DNA of 64,000 nucleotides from Arcanobacterium phocisimile (GCF_016904675.1 NZ_CP070228.1:1178001-1242000), one strand, 5' to 3'. Counted from the first letter of the stretch, positions 34,994 to 45,249 are shown. A program made the numbers and translations. The notes: a model not told the origin generated them from the sequence alone.

Positions 34994-35650
34994 TCACCGA
35001 ACTAAATCTTGGAAAGCCTGCGCGTCATTCGTCCATTGATTCCACGACTTCACCCGCATGATCGGCGTCGACTGCGGACGTACAACAAGCTGTGCCCAAT
35101 GGCAATTATCTGGGCCTTGAAGCATGGTAGATTCCGAAGGATTCATCCCCATCAGCACACTCACACCATTAACAATGGCAGAACCGTGACTAACGAAAAG
35201 CAGCGTGTGCTCTACTGAATCGTCCTGCGCCCACTGGACGTATTCGCGCATCGCCTCAGCAACCCGCTCACCATTGGACAGCCGCGTCTCAACGCCAGCT
35301 ACGGCAGGTTCGTGACCTGCTCGCCACCGCGCCCAGCCTTGCGGATAAGCTTCTTTAATTTCGTCCGACGTCATGCCTTCCCACGAGCCATATCCGCGCT
35401 CACGCAAGCGGCTATCGTGCTCGACTGGCAAGCCAACAAGATCGGCGACTGCCTGAGCAGTGTTTACCGCGCGGTCAAGATCCGAAGAAATGATTCGCGT
35501 GATCCCGAAAGAGCTCAGCTCCCCGGCCACAAACTTCGCTTGAGCCACGCCGACGTCGTTCAACGGAGTATTTTGCATACCCTGGATGCGCAGCTGCGCG
35601 TTATTCGCAGTCTGCCCGTGGCGTAGGATCAGGACCTGCTTAACACTCAC
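34994..35650 (-). CDS. Histidine phosphatase (phosphoglycerate-mutase-like)
   Basis: 218 residues. Catalytic RHG motif in LILRHGQTANNAQLRIQG, second histidine in LLFVSHGSAIVNGV, and RERGYGSWEG as the typical acid region. Cofactor-dependent phosphatase branch. In mycobacteria the gene beside rsfS and nadD is the glucosyl-3-phosphoglycerate phosphatase (GpgP); the same position here suggests a related sugar-phosphate phosphatase, but the substrate is not shown. 9 bases downstream of rsfS. Confidence 0.85.
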   Translation of the reverse strand: MSVKQVLILRHGQTANNAQLRIQGMQNTPLNDVGVAQAKFVAGELSSFGITRIISSDLDRAVNTAQAVADLVGLPVEHDSRLRERGYGSWEGMTSDEIKEAYPQGWARWRAGHEPAVAGVETRLSNGERVAEAMREYVQWAQDDSVEHTLLFVSHGSAIVNGVSVLMGMNPSESTMLQGPDNCHWAQLVVRPQSTPIMRVKSWNQWTNDAQAFQDLVR

Positions 35651-35659
35651 AGCATTAAC

Positions 35660-36130
35660 CTAGGAGATCTGATCTGCGGCAGTTGTGGCGTCTACTCCAG
35701 TAGCGTTATCGATTCCGCCAGAGAAGTAAGCTGCGAGAGCTGATTCTTGAGCGGCTTCGGAAGCCTGAATATCTTCCGGAAGTTCAATAGCCGGACAATC
35801 GCCCCAGAGCTTTTCAAGGGCATAGAATTCACGGTCTTCGTCCTGCTGGACGTGAACCATGAGGATACCGAAATCAAGCAGTACCCAGTGTGCTTCACCT
35901 TCCATGCCTTCGCGGCGCTTGCGGCGGCAGCCTGCCTTGTGGAGTGCTTCTTCGACAGAATCCACGATTGCTCGTACCTGACGCTCGGTTGAGCCGGATA
36001 CGACGAGGAACGTGTCGGTTAATGCTAGACGTTCGGCGACGTCGATAGCAGTAATTGATGTTGCTTTAACATCTGCAGCCGCGCGCGCGGCGATAATGGT
36101 TAGGTCGATAGCTTCTTGAGTAGCGCTCAC
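35660..36130 (-). CDS. rsfS: Ribosome silencing factor
   Basis: 156 residues. RsfS/Iojap domain over residues 3-115: VAERLALTDTFLVVSGSTERQVRAIVD and GEAHWVLLDFGILMVHVQQDEDREFYALEKLW are typical. It binds L14 on the 50S subunit and blocks joining with the 30S when nutrients run out. The last 40 residues are a variable Ala-rich tail. Conserved order nadD - membrane protein - rsfS - phosphatase. Confidence 0.95.
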   Translation of the reverse strand: MSATQEAIDLTIIAARAAADVKATSITAIDVAERLALTDTFLVVSGSTERQVRAIVDSVEEALHKAGCRRKRREGMEGEAHWVLLDFGILMVHVQQDEDREFYALEKLWGDCPAIELPEDIQASEAAQESALAAYFSGGIDNATGVDATTAADQIS

Positions 36131-36163
36131 TGGGTTCCTTAAATTGTTTCGATAGCTGAACTA

Positions 36164-37150
36164 TCAGAGTAAAAGTTCGGTGGTTTGGTCGGTAAACGTG
36201 GTGATTGGATCGGCTGAGAAGAATACCGAGGTGATTCCTAATCCGACGAGAACTCCCACAAGGGAGGCAATCAACAGAAGAAGGACATAGTTGAGGATTG
36301 TACGCTTGGTACTGATCTCATCATCCAGTTCGTCTTCTTCGTAGTAGGACATGCTACCACGCGAAGTGGCAGATACAGCAGGTTCGTGGATCTCTTGAGA
36401 AGACTCTGGGGTATGATCAGGCGACGTTAGCTGACCCAATTCCTCAGCCTCAATATCACTACCTTCTGGCATTACCGAGGTACGCGCAATCTCAGAAGAT
36501 TGCTCGACGTTAGTCTCATCGTCAACCGACTGACGGCGAGTGAGCGAGAGTAGACGATCGCGCATTGGGGTATCCATCGTGTCGTCAGCTTCGCTGTTAG
36601 CCGCACCCGATTCTTCACATTCATCGGGTTCAACTGCTTGCTCATCGTTAGTGTGTTCACGCTCTTCTTGAGTCTCTACGGAAGAGCCCTGCTCTTGAGC
36701 ATAACCAATGAGGGCGTCATGTTTTTCGATCGTGCCACTAGTTTCTTCGACGTTGTCGGCGACGGTATCGCCAGAAGTACTTTCCTGTACGTTCTCTTCT
36801 ACTCCAGTTTGTTCTTCCACTACATCCTCGGCGGAAACTTGGGATTCTTCCGGCTTAGTGACCTTAAACCGAGAAAATACTGACGTGCGCTCTGGTTTGA
36901 CGCTTTCAGTACGCTGTTCGTCAGCGGAAGTAGCCAGCGCAGATTCCGCAGTCTCGTGTTCACTTATTTCAGCACTAACTGCCGCTAAAGTACCTGTCTC
37001 AGCTTTGCGAGCCTCTCGTAGTTCTTTACGTGAAGGACGACGCAGGTGGAGTTCGGTAGTTTCACTGATATCTATGCCATCTGCGGGACGGACGCCGAGT
37101 TTACCCATTTTCTTTAACTGCCGACGACTCAATCGTTTCTCGTCACTCAT
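36164..37150 (-). CDS. Acidic, disordered protein with one C-terminal membrane helix
   Basis: 328 residues. A basic N terminus ([20 protein letters not shown]) is followed by about 240 residues very rich in Glu, Asp, Ser and Thr with no fold visible. A single helix ([22 protein letters not shown], about 285-306) precedes a short outside tail. Orientation is probably a cytoplasmic N terminus. It overlaps nadD by ATGA and so belongs to the nadD-rsfS operon; the position is common in Actinomycetaceae but the function is unknown. Confidence 0.8.
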   Translation of the reverse strand: MSDEKRLSRRQLKKMGKLGVRPADGIDISETTELHLRRPSRKELREARKAETGTLAAVSAEISEHETAESALATSADEQRTESVKPERTSVFSRFKVTKPEESQVSAEDVVEEQTGVEENVQESTSGDTVADNVEETSGTIEKHDALIGYAQEQGSSVETQEEREHTNDEQAVEPDECEESGAANSEADDTMDTPMRDRLLSLTRRQSVDDETNVEQSSEIARTSVMPEGSDIEAEELGQLTSPDHTPESSQEIHEPAVSATSRGSMSYYEEDELDDEISTKRTILNYVLLLLIASLVGVLVGLGITSVFFSADPITTFTDQTTELLL

Positions 37151-37884
37151 GGCCTATCCATCCCTTTCACTGGGGTATTCGCTTCCTCTAATAACCCAGT
37201 ATAACCGCCCGCAATAGAAGAAAGTGCGGTCGTTTGGGCTTCTTCTGGTCTATATAAATAATACTTGTTGATGTACTGAACTACGCCATCGGGGACCAAA
37301 TACCATGCCGGCACACCATCACGAACTCGTTTCCGAATACCGGTAGACGATATCGCCATCGCCGGAATTTCAAGTAAAGACACCCCATCTTTTGGCAAGC
37401 CAGTCATATCTAGATCGTGCCCTGGCCGGCTTACCCCAACAAAATGGGCAAGACTCCACAACTCTGCGGAATCCTTCCATTGCAAGATTTGTGGCAGCAC
37501 GTCAGCGCCTGTGATAAAGAAAAGTTCATCATCTGGATACTGTTTGCGAATGTCTCGTAAAGTATCGACAGTATAGGTTTTCCCACCGCGATCAATATCC
37601 ACCCGGGAAACAGTGAAGCGTGGATTAGATGCGGTAGCGATCACCGTCATCAAGTATCGATGCTCCCCTAGCGAGATATGCCGCCCTTGTTTAAAAGGAT
37701 TATCGGCCGCAGGAACGAAAACCACCTCGTCTAAGCCGAAAACATGTTGAGCTTCTGAAGCCGCAACAAGATGGCCGTGGTGAATCGGATCAAATGTGCC
37801 GCCCATGATACCAATACGACGACGGGATATATGTGACGGAGTACCGGCGGCTTCTTTATGGCCTGTATGTTGGGAATTAACCAT
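37147..37884 (-). CDS. nadD: Nicotinate-nucleotide adenylyltransferase
   Basis: 245 residues. Nucleotidyltransferase motif [21 protein letters not shown] near residue 25, [14 protein letters not shown] in the middle and [11 protein letters not shown] near the C-terminal side. Converts nicotinate mononucleotide to deamido-NAD+. About 25 extra polar residues precede the domain and 40 follow it. First gene of its operon. Confidence 0.95.
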   Translation of the reverse strand: MVNSQHTGHKEAAGTPSHISRRRIGIMGGTFDPIHHGHLVAASEAQHVFGLDEVVFVPAADNPFKQGRHISLGEHRYLMTVIATASNPRFTVSRVDIDRGGKTYTVDTLRDIRKQYPDDELFFITGADVLPQILQWKDSAELWSLAHFVGVSRPGHDLDMTGLPKDGVSLLEIPAMAISSTGIRKRVRDGVPAWYLVPDGVVQYINKYYLYRPEEAQTTALSSIAGGYTGLLEEANTPVKGMDRP

Positions 37885-38051
37885 GCCAATATATTACCTG
37901 ATCTTGCCGAAAGCACTGAATATACTAGTAAAAAACTCGATTGAGAATATGCTAGAAACGAAAATTAATTTACCGGGGAATAACGACGGAGTTTTTGCGT
38001 TAGGGTTAATGACAAGACATATGGTTCTATAACCTCAAAGAAAGGTCTCCG

Positions 38052-38417
38052 ATGGCTACCGTTGAAATCACAACAGATAACTTCAAAGATCATGTAAACT
38101 CCGGTATTACAGTGCTCGACTTCTGGGCAGAATGGTGCGGTCCGTGCCGAATGTTCGGTCCGACTTTTGAGGCTGTTTCTGAGCAGAATCCTGAGGTCAC
38201 TTTCGGCAAGGTAAACACCGAAGAGCAAACTGAATTAGCTCAGGCTTTCCAGGTTATGTCCATTCCTACCGTTATGGTCTTCCGCGATGGCATCCGCCTT
38301 TACGAAGGTGCAGGTGCCCTCGCCCGTGATCAACTCCAGGCATTGGTGAAGAATGCTGCCGAACTCGATATGGACGAAGTTCGCTCCCAGATCGAGAAGG
38401 CCGGCGAGAAGAACTAA
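38052..38417 (+). CDS. trxA: Thioredoxin
   Basis: 121 residues. Active site WAEWCGPCRM near residue 30, cis-Pro in MSIPTVMVF. Reduces protein disulfides in the cytoplasm. The C terminus has about 15 extra polar residues. AAAGG upstream of the ATG; a strong 20-bp hairpin ends the transcript. Divergent from nadD. Confidence 0.95.
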   Translation: MATVEITTDNFKDHVNSGITVLDFWAEWCGPCRMFGPTFEAVSEQNPEVTFGKVNTEEQTELAQAFQVMSIPTVMVFRDGIRLYEGAGALARDQLQALVKNAAELDMDEVRSQIEKAGEKN

Positions 38418-38432
38418 ATCATTTCCCCGCTT

Positions 38433-38480
38433 AATGTGTGGTGGCGGTAAGCAGAAATTTGCTTGCCGCCACCACACATT
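38433..38480 (+). terminator. trxA terminator
   Basis: 20-bp stem with one G-U pair (aatgtgtggtggcggtaagc / gcttgccgccaccacacatt), an 8-base loop, then TCATATTTTCCC. Also positioned to serve the convergent gene ending at 38530. Confidence 0.85.
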
Positions 38481-38529
38481 TCATATTTTCCCTTTAAGGT
38501 ATAGCCATAGATAATATCGGGCAGCCTGC

Positions 38530-39480
38530 TCAGATCAGCGACTGAGGTTTGACCTCTACACCGGCCCGACCCGACAATAATGGCAGAACACCCCGGATCA
38601 AAGAACCTAAATCAGTTGGTAGGGACGCAGGCAAAACAACTACGCCATCTGCAGCCCCCAGGCCAACCCAACGTTCAATCGCGTCCGCAACGTCATAGAC
38701 TGTCCCAACAACTTTCGGTATTCCAGCAAATAGTTCTGTTCCGTAGATCGCTTCAACAAGTAGAGCACGTTCGTGGGCCGCTTGTGAATTCGCTGAGATA
38801 ATAACCCCTAAGTCCGCGACGACTGGCAGATCTCGGCCGGCCTCGTGCGCTGCAGCCCGAATCCCGTAACGCAAACCACGTGCAACATGTGGGTCTTGTA
38901 CTCGCATGCGAACCATATCTGCGTATCGGGCCACAAGCGAAGTTAGTTCACCGGTCAATGATTGTGCCGAGAGATTGATAATCAGTCCCACCCCAGCACG
39001 ATGAACCGCGCACAATACATCGCAAAGTTCGCTTGTGAATTCTGTTTGATCGGTGATGTGAATAGCCAGCGATGCCCAACTAGAGGCATCCACTGCAACA
39101 GCGTTAAGCGCATCGGCTACAGCCTGGGGATTCGCCGCAACTTCCATCACAACACCCACGCCGGGTATGCTACGCAACTGCGCTCCTACCGCTACTGCAT
39201 CGCCACAAGGATGTGCATGCGCCGTGTCTGCAAGGAATTCTGACGACAACGCGACGAAATCTAAACCGCCGGCGCTAGCCGCACGCGTTGCAGCAATCAT
39301 TTTGCCGTAGTGAAACGGCTCAACCTCTTCGCCTGGAAGCAACCGATATGTTTGCACTCCGAGTAGGGACAAATCGATACCCACCCATGCAGCGGTAGTA
39401 TGCTCGCGCTGACCTACCCCAGTAGTTTTACTTACGTCCTGTACTACCGCATCTCGGCTAACGTTCAAATCGATCGTCAT
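38530..39480 (-). CDS. Luciferase-like (LLM) flavin-dependent oxidoreductase-type protein
   Basis: 316 residues from the ATG at 39480 (AAGGA 6 bases upstream; a TTG at 39495 is in frame). The barrel pattern and the C-terminal block AIERWVGLGAADGVVVLPAS followed by LGSLIRGVLPLL are typical of NtaA/SnaA-like members. The N-terminal flavin region is less conserved than usual. Possible monooxygenase using FMNH2; substrate unknown. Single gene. Confidence 0.72.
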   Translation of the reverse strand: MTIDLNVSRDAVVQDVSKTTGVGQREHTTAAWVGIDLSLLGVQTYRLLPGEEVEPFHYGKMIAATRAASAGGLDFVALSSEFLADTAHAHPCGDAVAVGAQLRSIPGVGVVMEVAANPQAVADALNAVAVDASSWASLAIHITDQTEFTSELCDVLCAVHRAGVGLIINLSAQSLTGELTSLVARYADMVRMRVQDPHVARGLRYGIRAAAHEAGRDLPVVADLGVIISANSQAAHERALLVEAIYGTELFAGIPKVVGTVYDVADAIERWVGLGAADGVVVLPASLPTDLGSLIRGVLPLLSGRAGVEVKPQSLI

Positions 39481-39711
39481 AGTCATTCCTTGCAACTAAG
39501 CATCAACGAATCGTCGACGCGAAGACTCTTCCAAGTCCACACTGAGAAATCTACCCTGACAACAATTCACAAACAAGACATGCGCATTACTTTCCCCTTA
39601 CCGAATCTTGACCTAAAGAGTTGAACGGTAAGTTTTACCCAAGAACCCGCCAAAAACTGCACTGAACAAAACCTAGGTGAAATGTCCCACAATAGGTGCT
39701 TAGTTGATCGC

Positions 39712-39754
39712 AAACCATGAATTACCACATGTATACGAGGCGTATCATGGTTTT
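39712..39754. other. Structured intergenic element
   Basis: In the 367-base gap between the LLM gene and obg, AAACCATGA (39712) pairs with TCATGGTTT (39745-39753). Directly inside the 3' arm lies a second hairpin, ATACG-AGG-CGTAT. The outer stem is followed by a T run on the plus strand. No plus-strand gene ends here. No other feature was seen in the gap. Confidence 0.35.
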
Positions 39755-39795
39755 CCATCAGGTAGATCACGGTCTTGGTAAACTCTCAGAATATT

Positions 39796-39829
39796 AGAAC
39801 GTGGACCTAATTCCTTGGGTCCACGTTCT
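39796..39829 (-). terminator. Terminator of the rplU-rpmA-obg operon
   Basis: Perfect 12-bp stem (agaacgtggacc / ggtccacgttct) with a 10-base loop, 19 bases past the obg stop; minus-strand continuation AATATTC. Confidence 0.7.
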
Positions 39830-39847
39830 CATCAAAAGTCAAGAGTT

Positions 39848-41374
39848 TTATAGCTCATCACTATCCGGATCGGTCCACACGCCAGCTTGGCGCTCCATCC
39901 ATAATTCCTGCCGAGCAGCTTCTTTAGCGTCCATCAGATCATGATATTGACTCTTACGCTCACGACGGGTGGGTCGGACACTTTCATCGAGACGAATATC
40001 GGTACCACGCGGACTAAGTAGTTCGGCGCCCGTAGCCATCGTTGGCTCCCAATCAAAGATCATGCCGTCTTCTTCGGTACCAATAACAACCATGTCTCCA
40101 GCGCGGGCTCCAGCCTTCATCAGTTGCTTTTCGACACCCAAAGTGTTCAACCGATCAGCAAGATAGCCAACAGCTTCATCGTTGGAGAAGTCAGTCTGGC
40201 GAACCCACCGCTCTGGCTTCGTTCCACGCACCTGGTAGAAGATCTTCTCCCCCTGACGGCGTTCAGTAACTGTAAAGGACGAATCCTCTTTCTTATCTAG
40301 TGGACGGATAACTGGACGCTGGGTTTCAGCCACAACTTCTTGCGCGCGAATATGATCCACAATCTCACCCAGCGCAAAGCCGAGTTCACGTAAACCTTCC
40401 CGAGAGACCGCCGAGACACTGAAAACTGCCAAACCTCGTGCCTTCAATTCATCAGTAACAAATTCAGCCATCTCACGAGCATCTGGCACGTCAATCTTGT
40501 TCAACACGACGATACGCGGGCGTTGCATCAACGGCACCCGTCCCTCAATCGGCGGAATAGTTTGCGCATAGGCAGAAAGCTCAGCTTCGATTGTTTCCAA
40601 ATCTGTCAACGGATCACGGCCAGGCTCAAGCGTGGCACAGTCGAGAACGTGCACGATCGCGGCACAGCGCTCGATATGGCGCAAGAATTCGTGCCCCAGC
40701 CCCTTACCTTCAGAAGCTCCCGGAATAAGACCAGGCACGTCAGCAAGGGTGTAGCGCATCTCCCCTGCCTGAACCACACCGAGGTTCGGAACAAGAGTTG
40801 TAAAGGGATAGTCAGCAATCTTTGGCCGCGCGGCAGACATTGCAGCAATCAGCGAAGACTTTCCCGCCGACGGGAACCCGACGAGCGCAACGTCAGCTAC
40901 TGATTTCAGTTCGAGAACGACGTCGATCGCTTCACCTTCTTCACCAAGCAAAGCGAAACCAGGGGCTTTACGCTTAGGCGATGCCAACGCAGCATTCCCG
41001 AGGCCACCTTGACCGCCTTCAGCAATAATGATCTCTACGTCACGACCGGTCATATCAGCCAAAATATTGCCGTCCATATCTTTAACGACTGTGCCGTTAG
41101 GTACGTTGACGATCAGGTCCTCACCACGTTTACCATGGCGTAGATCGCCGGCGCCCGGCTTGCCATTGGTAGCCTTCAAGTGTGGAGTGTGATGCAATCC
41201 AAGGAGGGTTGTTTCTTGAGGGTCAACTCGGAATATAATATCTCCACCGTGGCCACCATTTGCACCGTCGGGACCACCGAGCGGCTTAAACTTCTCGCGA
41301 CGTACCGATGCTGCACCGTTACCCCCCTTACCTGCTTCCAGGTGGAGAACAACTCGATCTATAAAGCTTGCCAT
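39848..41374 (-). CDS. obg: GTPase Obg/CgtA
   Basis: 508 residues from the ATG at 41374 (AAGGAAA upstream; 41410 would add 12 residues unlike the family). Glycine-rich Obg fold at 1-158 ([16 protein letters not shown]), GTPase domain with [16 protein letters not shown] and NKIDV, then an OCT domain (about 340-425) and an acidic/basic tail of about 80 residues. It assists 50S assembly and links it to growth control. Last gene after rplU and rpmA. Confidence 0.96.
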   Translation of the reverse strand: MASFIDRVVLHLEAGKGGNGAASVRREKFKPLGGPDGANGGHGGDIIFRVDPQETTLLGLHHTPHLKATNGKPGAGDLRHGKRGEDLIVNVPNGTVVKDMDGNILADMTGRDVEIIIAEGGQGGLGNAALASPKRKAPGFALLGEEGEAIDVVLELKSVADVALVGFPSAGKSSLIAAMSAARPKIADYPFTTLVPNLGVVQAGEMRYTLADVPGLIPGASEGKGLGHEFLRHIERCAAIVHVLDCATLEPGRDPLTDLETIEAELSAYAQTIPPIEGRVPLMQRPRIVVLNKIDVPDAREMAEFVTDELKARGLAVFSVSAVSREGLRELGFALGEIVDHIRAQEVVAETQRPVIRPLDKKEDSSFTVTERRQGEKIFYQVRGTKPERWVRQTDFSNDEAVGYLADRLNTLGVEKQLMKAGARAGDMVVIGTEEDGMIFDWEPTMATGAELLSPRGTDIRLDESVRPTRRERKSQYHDLMDAKEAARQELWMERQAGVWTDPDSDEL

Positions 41375-41409
41375 GTGGATAGTTTCCTTAAATTGCTGAA
41401 ATATATGCA

Positions 41410-41445
41410 CGAGAGGGTGGAGAGCTAAAGCCCTCCACCCTCTCG
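41410..41445 (-). terminator. Hairpin between rpmA and obg
   Basis: Perfect 13-bp stem (cgagagggtggag / ctccaccctctcg) with a 10-base loop in the gap between rpmA and obg. No T tract, so it may be a partial terminator or an RNA processing/stability element that lowers obg relative to the ribosomal proteins. Confidence 0.5.
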
Positions 41446-41471
41446 AGTATGTCGTGTGGGACTCGTGCCGA

Positions 41472-41729
41472 TCAGGCTTGAGCCGCGACGATGTTCACGA
41501 CCTTGCGATCACGGCGAGTACCAAACTCAACGTGACCGGTCTCAAGTGCGAACAGCGTGTCATCCTTACCGCGGCCAACATTGGCACCCGGGTGGAAGTG
41601 AGTGCCGCGCTGACGCACGAGGATCTCGCCTGCGTTAACAAACTCGCCACCGAAACGCTTAACGCCGAGGCGCTTTGCGTTAGAGTCGCGACCGTTGCTA
41701 GTAGAGCTAGCGCCCTTCTTATGTGCCAT
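41472..41729 (-). CDS. rpmA: 50S ribosomal protein L27
   Basis: 85 residues beginning [20 protein letters not shown], with the Gly-rich core [20 protein letters not shown]. No N-terminal prepeptide (unlike Firmicutes). AGAAGAAGG upstream. Contacts the P-site tRNA end in the ribosome. Lies between rplU and obg as in most bacteria. Confidence 0.97.
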   Translation of the reverse strand: MAHKKGASSTSNGRDSNAKRLGVKRFGGEFVNAGEILVRQRGTHFHPGANVGRGKDDTLFALETGHVEFGTRRDRKVVNIVAAQA

Positions 41730-41778
41730 GTCTAGACCTTCTTCTATTTAACAGCTCGTTAGACGGTAAGTTATATGA

Positions 41779-42084
41779 TCACTTAATATCGGTGATCTTA
41801 ACACGAGTAAGCTTCTGGCGGTGACCTTGACGCTTACGGTAGCCTGTCTTGTTCTTGTACTTGATGATGGAGATCTTTGGACCCTTCTCATCGCGGACAA
41901 TCTCGGCGCTAACCTTGGCTTTGATACCATCGGCCGCTGAGGTGATCTTGTCACCGTCGACGAGCATGATCGGCTCTAGCTCGACCTTGTCGCCAGCTTC
42001 GCCTGCAATCTTGTCCACAACGACGACGGAACCGACAGACACCTTTTCCTGGCGGCCGCCTACCTTGACAATCGCGTAAACCAC
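41779..42084 (-). CDS. rplU: 50S ribosomal protein L21
   Basis: 101 residues from GTG 42084 ([16 protein letters not shown]), ending [21 protein letters not shown]-type. Earlier in-frame starts up to 42165 would translate the leader hairpin and are rejected. The ribosome site is weak (AGATGAG). First gene of the rplU-rpmA-obg operon with its own promoter. Confidence 0.96.
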   Translation of the reverse strand: MVYAIVKVGGRQEKVSVGSVVVVDKIAGEAGDKVELEPIMLVDGDKITSAADGIKAKVSAEIVRDEKGPKISIIKYKNKTGYRKRQGHRQKLTRVKITDIK

Positions 42085-42111
42085 GTTCTGCTCATCTCTG
42101 TCGAAACTGAT

Positions 42112-42197
42112 GCACCCGGTTTCGGGTGCCCTGAAATTTATTAGCGCGATAAAGCACGCCAGCAATTAACGATACTGAAACACTGGAGCTGACACAA
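42112..42197 (-). promoter_or_regulatory. rplU promoter and leader hairpin
   Basis: On the minus strand TTGTGT (42192-42197) and TATCGT (42169-42174) are 17 bases apart. The 5' leader contains the hairpin gcacccg / cgggtgc (42112-42118, 42123-42129) 28 bases before the start codon, in the place where L21 leader structures occur in other bacteria. Autoregulation by L21 is inference. Confidence 0.45.
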
Positions 42198-42243
42198 GTT
42201 CATCTCGAGCGATTCAGGCCACAATTCCCGACGTTCCCCCTCA

Positions 42244-44754
42244 TCACTTCTTCACTGGGAAGCTCATAATCGCCGAGGATGTCCGAGTTGTCGGGATTAT
42301 CGTGCCAGACGATGTCACCCGCCGCTTGACTTTCTTCACCGGCTGTTGTTCTGCTGCAGGCGCCGAGTGTTGTTTATCATCAGCTTTTTGCTCAAGCTTG
42401 GAGCTCTGGCGTCCACGCCCGTTATCTGCACCCAAGTCAGATGCCTTCGCACCTGTATTCTTGCGTTGTCGGCCACCCTTAGTGCGCGGCTGACTTTCTA
42501 GCTTTGGATTGTCGCGTTCATCAGTCTCACCTGACATGGTAACGTCCGTGTGTTCTTCAGAATTCTCATGCTTGGTTGTTGCTGCGGCGGCGATATTGGC
42601 TAGCGCTGCTTTGACCTCTTCATGCTTCGGATCAGAATCCTGAGCGCGAGCGCTCTCCTTCTTCTTAGATTCTTTCTTCGGAGAACGCTGAGTCTGCGGT
42701 TTCTCTTCATCCTTTTCAACTGGATGATCGTGTGTGATGTATCCACGACCCTCGCAGCACTCACAGGTAGTTGAGAAAGCTTCTACAAGGCCTTGACCAA
42801 CGCGTTTACGCGTCATCTGAACCAATCCGAGCGAAGTCACTTCGGCCACTTGATGACGGGTACGATCGCGCCCGAGGCACTCGATAAGGCGCCGTAACAC
42901 AAGATCACGGTTTGCTTCGAGAACCATATCGATAAAGTCGACAACAATAATTCCGCCGATATCGCGCAGACGAAGCTGCCGGACAATTTCCTCAGCCGCT
43001 TCAAGATTGTTACGGGTCACGGTTTCTTCAAGCGAACCACCCGAACCAGTGAACTTTCCAGTATTGACATCGATCACCGTCATAGCTTCAGTACGGTCAA
43101 TAACTAAGGAACCACCCGATGGGAGGAAGACCTTACGATCAAAAGCTTTCTGAAGCTGCTCATCGACGCGGTTATCGTGGAAAATATCTTTCGACGATTC
43201 CCACTTTTCGAGGCGATCAACCAGCTCAGGAGAGAGTTCTTGTACGTATTGGGAAATTGTCTCCCATGCATTATCGCCGGAGATCTTCAATGTTCGGAAA
43301 TCTTCGTTGAAGATATCGCGAACCACTCGAACAGCTAGTTCTGGCTCCCCTTTGAGTAACGACGGGGCGTTCTTAGAAGATTTTGATTTACGCTCGATAT
43401 CGGCCCATGATTTCATCAACCGTTCAACGTCTTGTTTAAGCTGATCCTCACTGGCACCTTCAGCGGCGGTACGAACAATCACCCCGTGTTCTGCTGGCAC
43501 AACTTCCTTAAGGATTTTCTTCAACCGGTTACGTTCGCGCTCCGGAAGTTTGCGCGAGATGCCAGTCATTGCCCCTGACGGAACAAGGACAAGATGACGA
43601 CCTGCTAGGGTAATCTGCGCTGTCAAACGCGCACCCTTGTGCCCGATCGGATCTTTAGTCACCTGGACAAGAACCGGATCTCCGGATTTCAACGCCTGCT
43701 CGATCTTGCGTGGCTTACCTTCGAGACCAGCGGCGTCCCAATTGACTTCACCGGCGTAGAGAACTGCGTTTCGGCCTTTACCGATATCAACAAAAGCTGC
43801 TTCCATGGATGGTAATACGTTTTGCACACGGCCCAGATAGACGTTTCCGACCATCGAGGACTGAGTATGACGTGCAACGTAATGCTCAACTAAGACACCG
43901 TCTTCAATAACAGCAATTTGGTTCAGTCCATCACGTTCACGGATAAGCATGTCGCGGTCTACTGATTCGCGGCGCGCTAGGTACTCAGATTCGGTGATTG
44001 TTTGCCGACGGCGGCTCGAATCACGGCCTTCTTTCCTGCGTTGACGCTTTGCTTCAAGTCGGGTCGACCCCTTTGGCGCAGTCACTTCATCAGATACAGC
44101 TTCCGAAGATCGACGACGGCGACGACGACGTACTGATGGCTCTTCGCTTTCAGTTTCTGCCTCAGTGAGTTCAGCCTGGCTGGCTTTCGCCTTCTTGGTT
44201 TTATGCTGATTCGCTGCCGGTTCTGATTCCCCTGCGGCGTCCTTACCTTGCGGTGTTACTTTTTCTGTTTCGTCGACTTCAACCTCAGTTGAGCGGCGGC
44301 CACCTCGAGTACCTCGACGACGTTTACGTCCATTATCCGAGGACTCTTCAGCATCCTCAGATGGGGTGGAAATTGCTTCCTTAACCTCAACTGCAGAATC
44401 CGACACTTCATCGTTGTCAACTTTGCGTGTCCGTCGCGCACGCACAGCGCGTGCTACGTCTGGTTCTTGAAAGAGAAGAGACGTCATCGGAGCAACAACA
44501 GGAACCTCCGGTATCATCTCCGGTTGCGGATCTTCAGCGACGCCAGCAGAGAAAACGATCGACGTCGGGCTGATGCTTTTCTTCACTTTCGCGCGTGGCT
44601 TTTTCGAAAGTTCGGCGAGTGACTTCGCCACCGTGTCCGCCACTTCTTGTTTAGTGGACTTGCTCGAAGTCTTCTCAGTAGACGTTTTACGCGTCCGTTT
44701 GCGTGGTGCACTCTTTTCTTCAGGCACAACATTATCCATGGCTTCATCCGCCAT
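42244..44754 (-). CDS. rne: Ribonuclease E/G
   Basis: 836 residues from ATG 44754 (GGGGG upstream; the start at 44784 is less likely). Actinobacterial layout: a disordered, Lys/Glu/Arg-rich N-terminal extension of about 270 residues, then S1 domain (GNVYLGRVQNVLPSMEAAFVDIG), catalytic core with FLPSGGSLVIDRTEAMTVIDVNTG and GGIIVVDFIDM, and the zinc-link CECCEGRGY. It ends in another disordered tail of about 130 residues. Endonuclease for mRNA turnover and rRNA processing. Upstream of and co-oriented with rplU. Confidence 0.95.
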   Translation of the reverse strand: MADEAMDNVVPEEKSAPRKRTRKTSTEKTSSKSTKQEVADTVAKSLAELSKKPRAKVKKSISPTSIVFSAGVAEDPQPEMIPEVPVVAPMTSLLFQEPDVARAVRARRTRKVDNDEVSDSAVEVKEAISTPSEDAEESSDNGRKRRRGTRGGRRSTEVEVDETEKVTPQGKDAAGESEPAANQHKTKKAKASQAELTEAETESEEPSVRRRRRRRSSEAVSDEVTAPKGSTRLEAKRQRRKEGRDSSRRRQTITESEYLARRESVDRDMLIRERDGLNQIAVIEDGVLVEHYVARHTQSSMVGNVYLGRVQNVLPSMEAAFVDIGKGRNAVLYAGEVNWDAAGLEGKPRKIEQALKSGDPVLVQVTKDPIGHKGARLTAQITLAGRHLVLVPSGAMTGISRKLPERERNRLKKILKEVVPAEHGVIVRTAAEGASEDQLKQDVERLMKSWADIERKSKSSKNAPSLLKGEPELAVRVVRDIFNEDFRTLKISGDNAWETISQYVQELSPELVDRLEKWESSKDIFHDNRVDEQLQKAFDRKVFLPSGGSLVIDRTEAMTVIDVNTGKFTGSGGSLEETVTRNNLEAAEEIVRQLRLRDIGGIIVVDFIDMVLEANRDLVLRRLIECLGRDRTRHQVAEVTSLGLVQMTRKRVGQGLVEAFSTTCECCEGRGYITHDHPVEKDEEKPQTQRSPKKESKKKESARAQDSDPKHEEVKAALANIAAAATTKHENSEEHTDVTMSGETDERDNPKLESQPRTKGGRQRKNTGAKASDLGADNGRGRQSSKLEQKADDKQHSAPAAEQQPVKKVKRRVTSSGTIIPTTRTSSAIMSFPVKK

Positions 44755-45249
44755 CGGATACCCCCTATTTTCATATGCGTGCATCTCGCATATTAAGCTT
44801 AATTATCACAGCCTCAACTGTGGAAAGTCTCATTGGGTAGTCATCCCGGCAGCAACGCGTAATGCGGCGCACTTGAACGACTTTGGCAGTTCGATGCATA
44901 ACAACCTGCCGCCAGTCTACATCGTTTGCCGAACAAACACATCTTCGCCCCGCCAATGGAGTCGGTTTTTCCGGGACTTATGGAATAGATGCCATTGAGG
45001 TCGGCTTTATTTCTCTTAAGTTTAGGACGAGCACCTGTTATGGGACAATAATCCCAAAATTACTTGGAGATGTTTGGTGTTTTAACTGGCAGACGGCACG
45101 TAAATAAGTCATCATTACATTATGGATTCAATGTGTCCCTAAAAGTTTGAGAAAGAAACACTCGAGCTCAATGGTTCATGTTGAAGCGGGTCTTAAGAGC
45201 CCATCCGGATAATTACTCTGTTAAACAGGTCGCACGGAAGGTGAATAAG
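44755..45249. other. Divergent regulatory gap between rne and cydA
   Basis: About 490 bases must hold the rne promoter (minus) and the cydABDC promoter (plus). A short inverted repeat, TGGGA-CAATAA-TCCCA (45041-45056), is the only symmetric element noticed; it does not match a Rex or ArcA site. No small gene with a ribosome site was found. Confidence 0.35.

Noticed and set aside
45041-45056. TGGGA/TCCCA repeat as a Rex operator for cydABDC
   Set aside because: It does not resemble the TTGTGA-type Rex consensus and is short; listed only as an unexplained symmetry.
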